NCBI GenBank assembly: GCA_043778625.1 | Contig: JAYWFU010000120.1 | Location: 1-14,135 of the forward strand | Source of the DNA: JACMRI01 sp043778625 | GTDB lineage: Bacteria > Bacteroidota > Bacteroidia > UBA4408 | DNA: 14,135 bases | Reading direction: 5' to 3' | In this document: one piece after another, positions 13,512-14,135 of the stretch | Layout: each line of letters starts with the position of its first letter | Numbering within the stretch: position 1 is the first letter of the stretch | The notes under the pieces: generated by a model | What the model was told of the DNA's origin: nothing | The model's database searches: none | The model's input: only the letters and a program-made list of their open reading frames with translations | Translations under genes and position numbers: made by a program

Positions 13512-14033
13512 ATGGTAAATAGTTTGAGAGCTGTTTCTAGTATAGTTGTACTTACTATTATAAGTTGCTCTTCTAATAACAATAGATTAGCACTCTCTTT
13601 TCATGCGCCTACTAAACAGGTTGAAGATTCGATTATTAAACTAAATTATTTAATGTGCAAGTTACCAACAGAAAAAGGGTCTCCATTTTTTAAAAATTGT
13701 TTTGTTGAAGGAAATGGGAATTGGATTTTAAATAATGAAAGTATTGGTTTTATAGATAAAATTGACCTTAATAAAATTAAGGCACTGAATTCTTTAGTTT
13801 ATAGTGAAAAAGAGTCTATTAGAGCTACTGTTAAATTTTTGAATGCAAACAAGGTAACAGGAGGTTTTAGAACAGGTGAAAATTGCTATATGTATTCTTA
13901 CAAAAATGAAAACGAAAACGATTATTATATGTCAAAAAAAATAATTGTTAAGAATTTGAGTTGTAATTATTTGCTATCAGAATATGAAATAATAGATAGT
14001 TGTGGGAACCTATTATTACTGCAACCCCGCTAG
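13512..14033 (+). CDS. Small predicted lipoprotein, function unknown
   Basis: I do not recognise this 173-residue protein. The N-terminus is a short lipoprotein signal: a basic start, the hydrophobic stretch SSIVVLTII, then the lipobox IISC with lipidated Cys19 and an SSNNN linker. The rest is a single compact Lys/Asn-rich region with FIDKIDLNKIKALNSLVYSE followed by ESIRATVKFLNANKV, and a C-terminal YEIIDSCGNLLLL that looks like closing beta strands. Four further cysteines (in LMCKL, KNCFV, ENCYM, LSCNY) plus the one in DSCGN could form disulfides after export. The ATG at 13512 is chosen because it gives the signal peptide; the upstream DNA is repeat sequence with no promoter match. Likely an orphan accessory gene. 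Confidence 0.65.
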   Translation: MVNSLRAVSSIVVLTIISCSSNNNRLALSFHAPTKQVEDSIIKLNYLMCKLPTEKGSPFFKNCFVEGNGNWILNNESIGFIDKIDLNKIKALNSLVYSEKESIRATVKFLNANKVTGGFRTGENCYMYSYKNENENDYYMSKKIIVKNLSCNYLLSEYEIIDSCGNLLLLQPR

Positions 14034-14051
14034 TGCCAGTTGTGCTGTGAA

Positions 14052-14081
14052 TGAATAACCACTTTTTTATGTAGTTATTCA
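14052..14081 (+). terminator. Hairpin after the small lipoprotein gene
   Basis: TGAATAAC (14052-14059) and GTTATTCA (14074-14081) are perfect 8-base arms lying 18 bp past the stop codon. The T6 run is in the loop rather than after the stem, so it is an imperfect intrinsic terminator. The last 50 bases of the window show no gene. Confidence 0.45.
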
Positions 14082-14135
14082 ATGTTGTATAAGAGATGAT
14101 AGTAGGTCTATCAGTATAGGTGTGCAAGCGCGTGT

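Noticed and set aside
13253..13582. 109-codon minus-strand open frame across the tandem repeat
   Set aside because: Its translation repeats itself because it reads through both repeat units, it has no domain, and it overlaps the start of the plus-strand lipoprotein gene. It is a by-product of the repeat.
1..14135. tRNA, rRNA or riboswitch genes
   Set aside because: I saw no cloverleaf with a GTTCRA-type arm, no rRNA-like blocks and no recognisable riboswitch core in any gap between genes.

Overview
The window looks like chromosomal DNA from a member of the Bacteroidota. The evidence is AT-rich DNA, promoter elements of the TAnnTTTG type, hardly any Shine-Dalgarno sequences, and proteins of Bacteroidota character (a PriA beginning FVNVLLPLAL, a 984-residue SNF2 helicase, an arginase-fold protein with altered metal ligands, and a von Willebrand A-like fragment with the GGDxPENxxEA signature). 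I cannot place it to genus. Most of the window is housekeeping or conserved chromosomal sequence, and two stretches are mobile or repetitive.

Layout, left to right. (1) 1-522 holds the C-terminal part of a VWA-like protein whose front, including the metal-binding start of the domain, is missing. (2) 530-608 is a structured intergenic repeat. (3) 682-3636 encodes a SNF2-type helicase on the plus strand. (4) An IS1595-family (ISXO2-like) insertion sequence at 3645-4627 sits directly against the helicase stop codon. It has clear inverted repeats and an 8-9 bp target duplication, and its transposase is broken by one missing A in an A-run. (5) 4629-4810 contains GC-rich hairpins and palindromes. 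(6) From 4811 to 12494 every gene is on the minus strand. In transcription order these are an Amidase_6-type lipoprotein (ending in a strong terminator at 11287-11328), then the apparent operon arginase-like protein > tsaD > FkbM methyltransferase, then a YugP-type membrane zinc peptidase, then priA. (7) 12495-13511 has no intact gene. It holds a palindrome overlapping a promoter-like motif, a C11 tract, a decayed IS with 19-bp ends whose transposase lost its central part, and two tandem 118-bp units with REP-like hairpins. (8) 13512-14033 encodes a small orphan lipoprotein on the plus strand.

Functionally, PriA (replication restart), TsaD (t6A tRNA modification) and the SNF2 helicase are core information-processing proteins. 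The arginase-like gene is 10 bp from tsaD and probably shares its transcript, although the two have no known biochemical link. I do not see a convincing new defence system or other multi-gene system here. The best leads are the arginase-fold pseudoenzyme linked to tsaD, the repeat pair with a compensatory base-pair change, and the internally deleted IS beside it.
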